A stretch of DNA of 64,000 nucleotides from Oligoflexia bacterium (GCA_031292385.1 JARLHE010000061.1:1-64000); one strand, 5' to 3'. Numbered from the stretch's first letter, positions 9,679 through 19,359 are shown. Numbers and translations are program-made. Notes: generated by a model from the letters alone, not told the origin.

Positions 9679-10146
9679 ATGGATGTGGCAACTTTTGAAG
9701 AAGTCCTGAGTCTACTCCAAGCGAGAAACCGCTGTCTTGAGCGGCTGCTGGGGCTTTGCCGCGCGTTCGGCGAGCAATGGGTGCAATGGGCGGATGAAAC
9801 CGCCCGGGACCAGGGCCTCGCGCGATTCCAAGAAAAGCGCACATCCCACTTCCATACCTTGGAACTCTATGACCGGAAAATCTCCGACTCCTTAAAAGGT
9901 CTTTCAAACGATTCGGACCCGCGGAACTCCTTGCAAGGCGCGAAAGTCGACGTCGTTCTCGCCGAGCGAGCCGAGCTCGTTCGGGCAATCATCGATCAAG
10001 ACAACCGGATCATGGGGATGCTCGACAGCGAAAAATCCCGTGTGCTGGACGAACTCGCGGCAGCCCGCCGTGGACAATCCCTGGTCAATAAATTCAAAAG
10101 CAGCTGGGTCACCGAATCCGGGGAAGGATTGGACCGGAAATTATGA
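9679..10146 (+). CDS. FliT/FlgN-like flagellar export chaperone
   Basis: A 155-aa, almost entirely helical protein located directly after fliS, where FliT- or FlgN-type chaperones usually sit. Its heptad-like pattern (VLSLLQARNRCLERLLGLCR, AERAELVRAIIDQDNRIM) fits the FlgN/FliT antiparallel helical fold. FliT would chaperone FliD, FlgN the hook-filament junction proteins; the sequence does not decide between them. ATG 9679 avoids overlap with fliS. Its stop overlaps the next start as ATGA, so translation is coupled. Confidence 0.7.
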   Translation: MDVATFEEVLSLLQARNRCLERLLGLCRAFGEQWVQWADETARDQGLARFQEKRTSHFHTLELYDRKISDSLKGLSNDSDPRNSLQGAKVDVVLAERAELVRAIIDQDNRIMGMLDSEKSRVLDELAAARRGQSLVNKFKSSWVTESGEGLDRKL

Positions 10147-11330
10147 GCTTCATCGATCTGAACGAGTACGAAATCGTCCACTCCGTGGAAGTCCCGGTCA
10201 TGGGAGACCGGCTCGTGCGCCTGCAGACCCTTGAAGAGGCGATTCAGGATCTCATTACGGCCCGTAACGCGATCTCGGCGGAAACCGCCGCACGCGAAGG
10301 CATCCAGGGATTTTTCATCCAAGTCAAACCCAAGAAAACGCCCGCGACCGCGCCTGCGCAAACGCCGGCCGACCCCGCTGCCAAGCCTCCGACTCCCGTA
10401 AACAGCGAGCCGAAAGCCTCCATGGAGGGAATCTATCTCGCCGACGGAACGCTCAATATCAATCAGCTCATTCAATCGGCCGAAGTGCTCTTCAAAGCGG
10501 CCGAATATCCGCTCGCTCGCAAAATCTACAAAGCAATCATGAAGACGGGCGAGCGCCCCTGGCTAGCCGCCCGCGAGATCGGCCGTTGCTACGAAGCCGA
10601 GGGAAAACTCGAGGCCGCGCGCGCCCAATATGAGGAATCGATCGCTTATCAGCCGCTGGCCGCCACTTTCAGAATGCTGGCCTCGCTTCTCATCCGCCTC
10701 AAAAAAGACCAGGAAGCGGCGGAAATCCTGGATCGGGCCCTGCTGCTGAAAGACCTGACCGACGAAAACCGCTTTGACTTTCACCAAACCGCCGGCAATT
10801 GCTGGGCGAGGATTCATAGCGGCCGCGACGCCGAACGCCACTTCCGGCGCGCGCTCGATCTGCAGCCCGACTCCGGCGAAATCCGCTGTGCCCTTGGCGC
10901 GATTTATCTCCAGGAAGGCCGCATTGACGATTCGGAACGGCATTTCGAGGACGCTTTGCTGAAAAACCCAAGAAATCAGGCCGCGCTTTCCGGACTCGGC
11001 TCATGCGCGCTGGCTGACGGCAACAAAACCGCGGCGCACGCTTACTTCGCGCGCGCCCTGAAAATCGACATCGTCAACCCGACCGCGATTTTCAACCTCG
11101 TCAAGTGCGCATACGAGATCAAGAACTACGCGGTCGCGACGGAAATCCTGGAAGACTACATACAAGTCGCGCCGGTGAACGCTCACCTTCTCTACAGCCT
11201 CGCGGGACTTCAATATCACTTGGGCCGTCAAGCCGACGTCAAAGCGACTTGCAGGAAAATTCTCGATATTGCCCCTAAACACACAGGCGCGGGAGATTTG
11301 CTTAATCGACTTTCAAATGCAAGCGCATGA
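10143..11330 (+). CDS. TPR-repeat protein of the flagellar operon
   Basis: A 395-aa protein with a distinct N-terminal segment (MSFIDLNEYEIVHSVEVPVM), an Ala/Pro/Thr linker (about 60-95) and then roughly seven tetratricopeptide repeats (for example ALDLQPDSGEIRCALGAIYL and ALLKNPRNQAALSGLGSCAL). No signal peptide or membrane segment is visible, so it is probably a cytoplasmic scaffold. The ATGA overlaps at both ends tie it to its neighbours. A role in flagellin export or glycosylation is inferred from position only. Confidence 0.8.
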   Translation: MSFIDLNEYEIVHSVEVPVMGDRLVRLQTLEEAIQDLITARNAISAETAAREGIQGFFIQVKPKKTPATAPAQTPADPAAKPPTPVNSEPKASMEGIYLADGTLNINQLIQSAEVLFKAAEYPLARKIYKAIMKTGERPWLAAREIGRCYEAEGKLEAARAQYEESIAYQPLAATFRMLASLLIRLKKDQEAAEILDRALLLKDLTDENRFDFHQTAGNCWARIHSGRDAERHFRRALDLQPDSGEIRCALGAIYLQEGRIDDSERHFEDALLKNPRNQAALSGLGSCALADGNKTAAHAYFARALKIDIVNPTAIFNLVKCAYEIKNYAVATEILEDYIQVAPVNAHLLYSLAGLQYHLGRQADVKATCRKILDIAPKHTGAGDLLNRLSNASA

Positions 11331-11362
11331 AGCGCTTGTACGCAAACCGTCAGGAGGATGGG

Positions 11363-11548
11363 ATGGCGACCGATATGACCTTACTCATAGGAGCTAAAGG
11401 GGGGGCCGGAGGAGAAACCGTGGACGACTCCACTCTCGAGGAAATTAACGTGGAAAGAATGCTGGTGGGCTTTCTTCGCGCGCTGATCTCCGAGCAATTC
11501 GGCGAACAGTCCGGCCGGTACGAATCCGAGATCGGGGGTCACGCTTGA
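11363..11548 (+). CDS. Small protein of the flagellar operon
   Basis: A 61-aa acidic protein (MATDMTLLIGAKGGAGGETV then DDSTLEEINVERMLVGFLRA) with a Gly-rich start and a C-terminal amphipathic helix. The start at 11363 is chosen for a perfect AGGAGG 5 nt upstream; an earlier in-frame ATG (11327) overlaps the TPR stop. Its stop overlaps the TTG start of the glycosyltransferase. No known family was recognised. Confidence 0.65.
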   Translation: MATDMTLLIGAKGGAGGETVDDSTLEEINVERMLVGFLRALISEQFGEQSGRYESEIGGHA

Positions 11549-13437
11549 GCAATCAGAAGGTTCGCTGCATGGTGATCCAGCTGACGAGGCTGGGTGACAC
11601 ATTACAGAGCCTGATGGCGCTCAGAGCGGCCAAGCAGCTTTATCCAAATCTAGAGATCCACTTCGTCGCGCGCGAAGGCTTCGCCGATGCCGCGAAAAGA
11701 ATCCCCTGGATCGAGAAAGTCGTCACCTTCCCTTCCGAAAAGATCTTAGCGCCTATCTTGAATGAGACCGGCTCACAGAGCCAGGCGCTGAGCGAGCTCG
11801 CGCGCTGGATCTCGCCGCTCGTCGGGTCGCAATGGGATTTCATCGTCAACTGGTCCTACTCGGAGTCGAGCAGTTATCTTACCGGAATTCTTCCGGCCCG
11901 GGTCAAACTCGGGTTCTCGCGCGCGGTCGGCAACCCATCGCTCGCGAACTCGACGACTCCGCTGGTCGCGACCGACGGCTGGAGTCACTATGTGCAGGGG
12001 GTGATTCAGGGCGGAATCCGCCAGAACATCCATCTCACGGATATCCTGACCACGCAGCTTCTCACCGCGCTGCAAATCCACGTCGGCGAGCCGTCCGACG
12101 CCGGCGACGCTCCCGTCACTTCGAAAAGCTTTTTTCATCTCAAAACCGAAGCCGCGAGCGAGCTGGCGCTGGGAAGCCGGTGGCGCGACCCGAGCCGGAA
12201 ATGGATCGCCTTCCAGCTTGGCGCCGGAAAAGAAGATAAGACCTGGGATCCGGATCACTGGGCGACGCTCGCTGAAAAAATCCTTCAGAACCATCCGGAG
12301 TACGGCATCGTGCTCATGGGCGGAGAAAAGGACCGATGGCGCGAGGAAGCGCTCCGGCATGCCTTGGGCGATTCCGACGTGACTTCCGGACGCAACATCA
12401 TCTCGCTGGTGGGAAAATCGAACTTCGATCTCTGGGCCTCCGTGATCAGTCGCTGCCAATGGCTGTTCTCCTGCGACACGGCGGCCGTTCATCTCGCAAG
12501 CGTGTTGGGCACCCGGGTCATGAATCTTTCCATCGGCCCGGCTCGACTCAATGAAACCGGCCCGTACGGCAACGGCCATTACGTGCTGTCCGCGCAGCAC
12601 GGTTGCCCGGCCTGCTCGCAGGCCGGAACCGCCGAAGGCCATGTTTGCCGCGCACGCCTCCGGCCGGAGATCGTCTACGGCACCTGGTCCTTCGCGGTTG
12701 AAATGTCGAGCATTTCTTTCAACACCTCTGGCAATCCGTCCGCGCGTCGCGCGAAAAACCTGAATCGTCACTTCGAGCGACTCGGAATCAGAAATAACAG
12801 CGACACCGGCGCGCGGATTTTCCGCTCCCGGATTCGCAGCACCACCGACGGCGGCGGAGTCGTATATGAGCCCGCGGACGACCATCCGATGGACCTCAAT
12901 GAATGGACCTCCACGGTGATGGGCCATATCGCCCGCGCCTGGTACTGCGGCTGGGTGCCCCCCGTCGGCAGCGAGCTCACCCGCGTGCGCATCACGACCG
13001 AGCTGATCCAGAAACTGCGCGAGCTCGACGAATCCTCCCAGCTGCTCTCGAAAATCTGCGAAGAAGCGAATCGCACGGCGCTCATACTCAACCGCCGCAG
13101 CGCACGCCTTCGCTCCGACAAAGTGATGCGGATTGACGACCGCGAGGAGCTCAACGAGCTCGGACGCCGGCTCAGAGATCTCGATCTTTTGATCGAGAGG
13201 CTGGGCAAAACCCATGTCCCGCTCCAGGCGTTCGCCCAGATGTCCAAAGTACTGATGCACAATCTCCAAGGCGAAAAGCTGGCCAATCTGGGCAAAGAGA
13301 GCGCCAACTGCTACCGACAACTAGCGGAAGGCGTCAAGATCCTCCGGGATTGGTTGAAGCATACCCTGCAGCTCGCTCGCCCCGTCGCAATCGCTCCGGC
13401 CAATCCCGGGTTGATCGCGGTTGAAGGAGCAAGATGA
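11545..13437 (+). CDS. GT9-family glycosyltransferase with extra C-terminal domain
   Basis: The first about 380 residues match the heptosyltransferase (GT9) fold. The N-terminal loop reads VIQLTRLGDTLQSLMALRAA, a second domain has FQLGAGKEDKTWDPDHWATL, and the donor-site region has WLFSCDTAAVHLASVLGTRV. About 250 further residues form a helical domain absent from ordinary LPS heptosyltransferases. The setting between filament-assembly genes suggests glycosylation of flagellin or another filament protein; this is inference, and an LPS-core role remains possible. TTG 11545 overlaps the preceding stop, and its own stop overlaps the next ATG. Confidence 0.75.
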   Translation: MSNQKVRCMVIQLTRLGDTLQSLMALRAAKQLYPNLEIHFVAREGFADAAKRIPWIEKVVTFPSEKILAPILNETGSQSQALSELARWISPLVGSQWDFIVNWSYSESSSYLTGILPARVKLGFSRAVGNPSLANSTTPLVATDGWSHYVQGVIQGGIRQNIHLTDILTTQLLTALQIHVGEPSDAGDAPVTSKSFFHLKTEAASELALGSRWRDPSRKWIAFQLGAGKEDKTWDPDHWATLAEKILQNHPEYGIVLMGGEKDRWREEALRHALGDSDVTSGRNIISLVGKSNFDLWASVISRCQWLFSCDTAAVHLASVLGTRVMNLSIGPARLNETGPYGNGHYVLSAQHGCPACSQAGTAEGHVCRARLRPEIVYGTWSFAVEMSSISFNTSGNPSARRAKNLNRHFERLGIRNNSDTGARIFRSRIRSTTDGGGVVYEPADDHPMDLNEWTSTVMGHIARAWYCGWVPPVGSELTRVRITTELIQKLRELDESSQLLSKICEEANRTALILNRRSARLRSDKVMRIDDREELNELGRRLRDLDLLIERLGKTHVPLQAFAQMSKVLMHNLQGEKLANLGKESANCYRQLAEGVKILRDWLKHTLQLARPVAIAPANPGLIAVEGAR

Positions 13438-14048
13438 CCATGCAATCCATTCCATTGACCGTCAACGGCAACTCGCGTGAAATCCCGCTCAATGGCGAGA
13501 GCTCGCTCGGGGATCTTCTCGACTATTTGCGGAACGCGTACACGAGCGAAACCAACTGCATTTCCTCGATCCGCATCGACGGCGAGGAAATCTCGGAATC
13601 CGCCGAAAAGGCCCTGGCCCCTCTTCCGATCTCCGAGCTCCGCAGCATCGAGGTCAGCACCGCGCATCCGCGCGAGCTCGCGCAGGCGACGCTGCAAGAT
13701 ATGATCGAATTCTGCGAACCGCTCATCACGCGCGCCAAAATCGCCGGTGAAGAGTTCCGGGCCGACGGACACCCCTCGCGCGACCTGGCGAGCCTCGTCG
13801 ACGGCATCAGCACTTTCATCGAGGCGCTTCAGGGTGCGCGACAGATCCTGAACATTCGATCCGGCGCTCTGCCGAGCGTGGATCTGCTCGAGGCCGACCT
13901 CACGTCCATCATGAAGGACGCCGTCAGCTTTTACGAAGAAGGCCACATCGATTACGTCGCCGAGCTGCTCTCCGATTATCTCGTGAAGAATCTCGAGGAA
14001 TGGCGCACTGACGGCGTTCCGGCGCTCATGCGGGCCAGGGACAGCTGA
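13434..14048 (+). CDS. Possible beta-grasp plus helical protein of flagellar operon
   Basis: A 204-aa protein with no family I recognise. The first about 75 residues (SIPLTVNGNSREIPL, then SLGDLLDYLR, then ISSIRIDGEEI) alternate strand, helix and strand like ThiS/MoaD-type beta-grasp domains, but without a C-terminal Gly-Gly. The remainder is helical (ATLQDMIEFCEPLITRAKIA, DAVSFYEEGHIDYVAELLSD). It is coupled to the glycosyltransferase by an ATGA overlap and closes the operon. It could be an adaptor for the glycosyltransferase or a chaperone; both are guesses. Confidence 0.6.
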   Translation: MTMQSIPLTVNGNSREIPLNGESSLGDLLDYLRNAYTSETNCISSIRIDGEEISESAEKALAPLPISELRSIEVSTAHPRELAQATLQDMIEFCEPLITRAKIAGEEFRADGHPSRDLASLVDGISTFIEALQGARQILNIRSGALPSVDLLEADLTSIMKDAVSFYEEGHIDYVAELLSDYLVKNLEEWRTDGVPALMRARDS

Positions 14049-14059
14049 AGCAAGCCTTT

Positions 14060-15145
14060 CTACCTGCCGGCAGGCTGGGCCATTCCGTCCACTATGCTTT
14101 CCAGGACAAAACCGCTGGCTTGCTGAGGCAGGGCATGGCCGATACCCTCGACTCCGTTGAGCTTGATATCGAATCCCAGCGCCTTCAGGAAATTGTACAG
14201 GTCCTCGTGCATGTGGTTCGGAACAAGGCTGTCCTTCTCGCCCATATTGATCGTGATGGGGACCTTCGGCATCTTCGTCACAAGGCTCGTCACATCGACC
14301 GCTCTCATGCCCTTCATAACGCCGATCGCCCCTTGGGTCACCGCATCGACCCACTTGGATTGCAATGCCGTCAGCGGCTGCCCTTCCGGAATCCCCCGCA
14401 TCAACCGATACCGATTTTCGACGTGAGGACGAAAAGAGCGGAAGGTGTAGTAATCCAGGAAAACCGGATCCATGATCATATCCATGAACGATTTCGGGAC
14501 GATGCTGCTTAAAATATTCTCAGCCAAAGCCATTTGGGGCATTTGAGCGCGGGCCGAGTCCAGACGGTAGGTATAAGGCGCGTTCAAATTCATTCCCTTT
14601 ATCCTGAACGGCAAATCGCGCCTTGCCGCCACTTCCGCGACGATTCCGCCCCCCATGGAGTGCCCCACCAAATAGGCGTTTTTCACGCCCTTTTCCTGAA
14701 TCAAACCAATGACGTCGTCGACATTATCGCGATAATCAATAATATCAGTAGAATAATTTGATTCGAGATCGGCAGCCAAAGTGGTGCCGTGTCCGTGAAG
14801 ATCCATGCGCAGAACGCCGTAGCCCTGGTCAACCAGCTTTATGGCGATATCGTCCCACGAATGAAGATCTTCCGTCAGCCCGTGCACCAGGACGACGGTG
14901 GGCTTCGCCTTGCCCGCCTTCGATGCCCGGGCCGGCTCGTAATCGTAAAACATCTTCCGGCCGCTTGCGAGGGCGATCAACCCATGGTCTTTATGAAGCC
15001 CCTTCGGAGGTCCCAATTCCTGGTATTTCTCGAGGGTTGCCACGACATGGGACATGATACAGCCGACGAAATCCGCCCGCGCCGCCCAAGGGGCGGCGAA
15101 CGCCAAAAATAACAACAGGACTGTGAATTGATGAATGTACCGCAT
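14060..15145 (-). CDS. Exported alpha/beta hydrolase
   Basis: A 361-aa protein with an N-terminal signal peptide (hydrophobic TVLLLFLAFAAPWAARA), then an alpha/beta hydrolase domain with the oxyanion segment VVLVHGLTEDLHSWD and the nucleophile elbow GHSMGG. A candidate catalytic His lies in GIGHALPQQ near the C-terminus. It is probably a periplasmic or envelope esterase or lipase; the substrate is unknown. It is convergent with the flagellar operon (11 bp between stops) and follows rarA on the minus strand. Confidence 0.85.
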   Translation of the reverse strand: MRYIHQFTVLLLFLAFAAPWAARADFVGCIMSHVVATLEKYQELGPPKGLHKDHGLIALASGRKMFYDYEPARASKAGKAKPTVVLVHGLTEDLHSWDDIAIKLVDQGYGVLRMDLHGHGTTLAADLESNYSTDIIDYRDNVDDVIGLIQEKGVKNAYLVGHSMGGGIVAEVAARRDLPFRIKGMNLNAPYTYRLDSARAQMPQMALAENILSSIVPKSFMDMIMDPVFLDYYTFRSFRPHVENRYRLMRGIPEGQPLTALQSKWVDAVTQGAIGVMKGMRAVDVTSLVTKMPKVPITINMGEKDSLVPNHMHEDLYNFLKALGFDIKLNGVEGIGHALPQQASGFVLESIVDGMAQPAGR

Positions 15146-15186
15146 ACGCCGCCGCTCTTGTCGGCATATCGGAGAAAAACCTTAAG

Positions 15187-16557
15187 CTATTTCTCGAAGT
15201 CCGGATTGAGCCGATCGAGCTTCTCTTTCAGCTGCTTTTCGAGGCCGATTTCTTTCGGCTCGTAAAAGCGGGTCCCGATCAGCTCGGAAGGCAGATGCGA
15301 TTGCTGGGCCCTCTGGTCTTTTTGATCGTGAGCGTAGCGGTAGCTCTTTCCGTAGCCTTCGTTTTTCATCAGCCCGGTCACCGCGTTTCGCAGATGAAAG
15401 GGCACGGGAAGCGCCCCGCTCTTTCGAACCTCCGCGAGCGCCGCGCCGATGCCCGCGTAACTTGCGTTGCTTTTGGGCGCGAGCGCGAGATAGGTCACCG
15501 CTTGCGCCAGATTGATCCGCGCTTCCGGCATCCCCACGAACTCGACCGCTTCTTTTACGGCGATGGCCATCTGCAGGCCCCGGGGATCGGCGTTACCCAC
15601 GTCTTCCGACGCCAAAATAACGAGTCGTCGCGCGATAAAAAGGGGATCCTCCCCCGCCTCGAGCATGCGAGCCAAATAGTAGAGGCCGGCGTGCGGATCG
15701 CTATCGCGAATGCTTTTGATGAAGGCCGAGACGACGTTGTAATGCTCTTCCCCGGATTTATCGTAAGGAACCGGCTGACGCTCCAGCGCGGATTCGAGCG
15801 CTTTTTGGACTTCCGCCACTCCCAAAACCTGATCAGTCCCGGTTCCGGCGGTAAGAGCCACGTTTTCAAGAGCCGTGAGCGCCCGGCGCCCATCCCCTTC
15901 GGCCTGCGAAGCGAGCCAGGCGATCGCCTCTTCGTTCAATTTCAGGAACCCGCCCAAGCCGCGTTCCGAGTCCTTGAGCGCGGCTCTGAGAATTTGGGAA
16001 ATCGCCTCTTCGGGCAAACGCTCGAAACGGATCACCCGCGTTCGCGACAAGAGTGCGCTGTTGAGCTCGAAGGATGGATTTTCAGTCGTCGCGCCGATCA
16101 GCGTGATCGTCCCGTCTTCGACAAAGGGCAAAAGCGCGTCTTGCTGGCCTTTGTTGAAGCGATGGATTTCATCCACGAAGAGAATCGTCTTGCGGCGACT
16201 CATTCGCTGGCTTTGCTTGGCGCGCTCAGCGGCTTCGCGAATTTCCTTGATGCCGCTTTGAACCGCGCTCAAGGTCACGAACTGCGAATGAGTTTCCCGC
16301 GAAATGATCTTTGCCAGCGTTGTCTTGCCGCAGCCGGGCGGTCCCCAAAGAATGAGCGAGGGAACGCGGTCAGAAGCGATCCATTGACGCAGGGGCTTCC
16401 CGGGCCCCAGCACGCGCTCCTGCCCCGTAAACTCATCCAGACTCCGAGGTCGCATCCGATGAGCCAAAGGTCCGGAAGCCGGCCCGGATGTCCCCAGAGG
16501 AGTCGAACGAGAAGTCGGCGAGTTCTCTTCCGCAAAATCAAAGAGATCAGAGTCCAC
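15187..16557 (-). CDS. rarA: Replication-associated recombination protein A (RarA/MgsA)
   Basis: An AAA+ ATPase acting at stalled replication forks with SSB and RecA. The 456-aa protein carries Walker A GPPGCGKT (about 72-79), Walker B FVDEIHRFNKGQQDALLP, sensor 1 IGATTENPSFELN and the C-terminal tetramerisation region (RNAVTGLMKNEGYGKSYRYA). GTG 16557 is chosen because GGAGAAAGGA precedes it and it leaves room for the divergent nadK promoter; a longer start at 16635 would run into nadK. Confidence 0.93.
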   Translation of the reverse strand: MDSDLFDFAEENSPTSRSTPLGTSGPASGPLAHRMRPRSLDEFTGQERVLGPGKPLRQWIASDRVPSLILWGPPGCGKTTLAKIISRETHSQFVTLSAVQSGIKEIREAAERAKQSQRMSRRKTILFVDEIHRFNKGQQDALLPFVEDGTITLIGATTENPSFELNSALLSRTRVIRFERLPEEAISQILRAALKDSERGLGGFLKLNEEAIAWLASQAEGDGRRALTALENVALTAGTGTDQVLGVAEVQKALESALERQPVPYDKSGEEHYNVVSAFIKSIRDSDPHAGLYYLARMLEAGEDPLFIARRLVILASEDVGNADPRGLQMAIAVKEAVEFVGMPEARINLAQAVTYLALAPKSNASYAGIGAALAEVRKSGALPVPFHLRNAVTGLMKNEGYGKSYRYAHDQKDQRAQQSHLPSELIGTRFYEPKEIGLEKQLKEKLDRLNPDFEK

Positions 16558-16600
16558 GGCTTTCCTTTCTCCCAGGCCACTTCTGTTGTAAAGAGTGTGA

Positions 16601-17521
16601 ATGCGCCCCCCCAAGCGAATCGGGTTTGTCATCAAGCGTCATCAGGCGGAAGCCTCTGCTTTAGCGGTTGAGCTCGCTCAGCTCGCTCTATCGCGCGGCG
16701 CGTCGCTTGTGTTTGAAAAAGAAACCACCCCTGTGGTCCGAGCGATCGTCCATTCGTTCCCGGCCAAATCGCGCAAATCGATCGCCGCGCGAATTCAGCG
16801 GCTCGACAAGCTCCAAATCGTCGAACAGACCGATCTCATTGTCGTTTGTGGCGGCGATGGAACCTATTTGAGCATCGCCCGCCTGATGTGGGGCCGCAGC
16901 GTCCCGGTCATGGGCGTCAATATGGGCCAGCTCGGCTTTCTGACCGAGATCAAACGCAGCGAGGCCATGGAAAGCCTCAAGCGCATCCTCGACGGAGTTC
17001 AACCCGCCATCAGCGAACGGGCCCTGCTCGAGGTCACCCTCAGAAGAAAAGAGAAAATCATCTTTCAAGGCCCGGTCGTCAATGACGCCGTCATTTCCAA
17101 AGGGGCGATCGCCCGAATCATCGGGCTGCAAATCGCGGTGAATTCGCGCTGGGTGCATAACGTCCGTGCGGACGGAATCATCGTGAGCACGCCCACCGGA
17201 TCGACCGCCTATTCGCTCGCTGCGGGCGGCCCCATTCTTGAACCCTCGCTGCCCGCTTTGATCATGACCCCGATTTGCCCGCATAGCCTGACCCAAAGAC
17301 CGCTGGTGATTCCGGACCACTCCGAAATCCAGATCTGCCTCAATCACCGACCAGGGCACGTGCTGCTGACGTTGGACGGACAGGACGCGGTCGACATGCA
17401 CGAGGACGACGTCGTCACCATCCGGCGATTCAAAAAGCACTCGTTGAAGCTGATTTCCTCGCCGACGCGCGACTACTTCGCCCTCTTGCGCGAAAAGCTG
17501 AAATTCGGGATGCGTGATTAA
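16601..17521 (+). CDS. nadK: NAD kinase
   Basis: It phosphorylates NAD to NADP in the cytoplasm. The 306-aa protein has the hallmark GGDGT (84-88), the second motif STPTGSTAYSLAAGGPI (about 200-216) and the C-terminal LTLDGQ element. It is divergent from rarA with a 43-bp gap and followed 10 bp later by recN, the common nadK-recN pairing. Confidence 0.95.
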   Translation: MRPPKRIGFVIKRHQAEASALAVELAQLALSRGASLVFEKETTPVVRAIVHSFPAKSRKSIAARIQRLDKLQIVEQTDLIVVCGGDGTYLSIARLMWGRSVPVMGVNMGQLGFLTEIKRSEAMESLKRILDGVQPAISERALLEVTLRRKEKIIFQGPVVNDAVISKGAIARIIGLQIAVNSRWVHNVRADGIIVSTPTGSTAYSLAAGGPILEPSLPALIMTPICPHSLTQRPLVIPDHSEIQICLNHRPGHVLLTLDGQDAVDMHEDDVVTIRRFKKHSLKLISSPTRDYFALLREKLKFGMRD

Positions 17522-17531
17522 GAGGTAAACC

Positions 17532-19214
17532 ATGCTCGACACCCTCACGATCAAAAATATCGCCGTCATCGATTCAGCCGAGATCCAATTCAAAAAGGGC
17601 CTCAACGTGCTTTCCGGCGAAACCGGAGCCGGAAAATCGATCGTGCTCGAAGCCATCTCGCTGATTCTCGGCAGCCGGGCGAACACCGAACTGATCCGCG
17701 CCGGATGCGACGAGGCCGTCGTCGAAGGCCTTTTCAACCTCGACGAGCTCGACTGGATTCAAAACCGCCTCGAGAATCTGGGATTCAAAACCGACGGCGA
17801 CGGGCGCGATCTCCTGATCAAACGCGTGGTCAACCGGAGCGGCCGCCATCGGATCCACATCAACGGCGAGCTCGCGACGCTTTCGATCCTTCAAGAGCTT
17901 TGCGAAGGATTGATCGATCTTTGCGGGCAGCACGAACATCAGACGCTCACCAAATCGGCGACCCAGCTCGAACTGCTCGACCGCTACGGCACCCTGGAGG
18001 CGCTCCGCGGCGATTACGCGCGGATTTTCGAAAAGGCCCGCTCCCTGCGCAGGGAGCGCGAAGAGCTTCTCCAAGCCGACGCCGAGCGCACCCGGCGCGC
18101 CGATTTCCTGAAATTCCAGATCGACGAGCTCACCGCCGCGCAGCTCGCAGCCGGCGAAGACGAAGAGCTTCAGAAAGAGAAAATTCTCCTGCAATCCGCG
18201 GAATCCCGCGTGCTCTCGGGCGAAGCGGCCCGGCAGATCCTGGAGGAGGACGAAAAAGGCACCCTCAACTCTTTGCGCCTCGCCCACAGCAAAATGCGCG
18301 CGCTCGCTCAAACCGACGAGCGCGCGAGCCCGATGCTCGAGGCCCTGGAACGGGCGCTCGCTGAAACCGAAGAAGCAACGCTCTCGCTGCACCGCTATCT
18401 GGGCGGAGTGGACCTCAACCCCGAAAGGCTTGAGCAGGTTCAGGACCGGCTTTCGCTCATCGCCGATCTGCGCCGCAAATACGGCGCTTCAGTGGCCGAA
18501 ATGCTCGCCACCCTGACCCGCGTGGAAGCCGAATATGCGACCCTGGAGCAAACCGGGGAAAAAATCGATGCGCTTTCGGCCGAGCTCGAAACGGCTGAAG
18601 CCGAGCTTCGCAAAACGGGCCGGAAACTTTCGTCCGCGCGCAAGAAGGCCGCCGAGCTTTTGGCCGACTCGGTGACCGCCGAGCTCCACGACCTCAAAAT
18701 GAGCGACGCGCGCTTCGCGATCGAGCTCGCGCCCAAGGAAGAAATCGGGGATTGGACGGCGACCGGCGCCGATCAGATTCACTTTTTGGTGCAAACAAAC
18801 AAAGGCGAGGCCCAACGTCCGCTCGGAAAGATCGCCTCCGGCGGGGAGCTCTCGCGCCTGATGCTCGCCATTCGCCGCGTGATCGCCGACAAAGGCGGGA
18901 TTGGCGTTTACCTTTTCGACGAAATCGACGCCGGCATCGGCGGCCAAACCGCCTTTCAGGTCGGAAAGAAGCTGAAATCGGTCGCGGCCTACAACCAGGT
19001 TCTTTGCATCACCCACCTGCCACAGGTCGCATCGTTCGCCGATCACCACCTGGTCGTGCGCAAGACCACTTCCGCAAAGCGCACCGTCACCGAAGTCGTC
19101 GCCCTGACCAAAGCTTCCGAGCGCAAGGAAGAGCTGGCGCGGATGCTGGGCGGCCCGGAACTCACCAAGAAAAGCCTGGAAAACGCGGCTGAGCTTTTAC
19201 AGCTGGCTCGTTAG
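17532..19214 (+). CDS. recN: DNA repair protein RecN
   Basis: An SMC-like ATPase for double-strand break repair. The 560-aa protein has Walker A in GETGAGKSIVLEAISLILGS, the LCGQHEHQTL element, a long central coiled coil (about 150-380), the ABC signature KIASGGELSRLMLAI and Walker B YLFDEIDAGIGG. It is translated just after nadK. The gene is intact although an IS element begins 13 bp past its stop. Confidence 0.97.
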   Translation: MLDTLTIKNIAVIDSAEIQFKKGLNVLSGETGAGKSIVLEAISLILGSRANTELIRAGCDEAVVEGLFNLDELDWIQNRLENLGFKTDGDGRDLLIKRVVNRSGRHRIHINGELATLSILQELCEGLIDLCGQHEHQTLTKSATQLELLDRYGTLEALRGDYARIFEKARSLRREREELLQADAERTRRADFLKFQIDELTAAQLAAGEDEELQKEKILLQSAESRVLSGEAARQILEEDEKGTLNSLRLAHSKMRALAQTDERASPMLEALERALAETEEATLSLHRYLGGVDLNPERLEQVQDRLSLIADLRRKYGASVAEMLATLTRVEAEYATLEQTGEKIDALSAELETAEAELRKTGRKLSSARKKAAELLADSVTAELHDLKMSDARFAIELAPKEEIGDWTATGADQIHFLVQTNKGEAQRPLGKIASGGELSRLMLAIRRVIADKGGIGVYLFDEIDAGIGGQTAFQVGKKLKSVAAYNQVLCITHLPQVASFADHHLVVRKTTSAKRTVTEVVALTKASERKEELARMLGGPELTKKSLENAAELLQLAR

Positions 19215-19227
19215 TTCAGACCCAAAG

Positions 19228-19263
19228 TGTCGGGTGGTGACCTAATGTTGGCAACTTAAGGGC
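19228..19263. repeat. IS4-type left inverted repeat
   Basis: It starts TGTCGGGTGGTGACCTAATG and ends GGCAACTTAAGGGC, and pairs with the right end at 20607-20642 with four mismatches. Confidence 0.85.
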
Positions 19264-19359
19264 GTAAGATGGATTGACGCCGGCAGGGAATCGCGGCACA
19301 AATAAAAAAAGGCACTGCGTGAACAGTGCCTAAACAGCGCAACTTCTCTGGAGGGTTTT

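Noticed and set aside
11773-13320. A 515-codon frame opposite the GT9 gene
   Set aside because: Shadow frame caused by codon bias; no motif, and it lies wholly inside a coupled operon.
16558-16635. Longer N-terminus for RarA
   Set aside because: It would overlap the divergent nadK start and lacks family similarity; GTG 16557 has a ribosome site.
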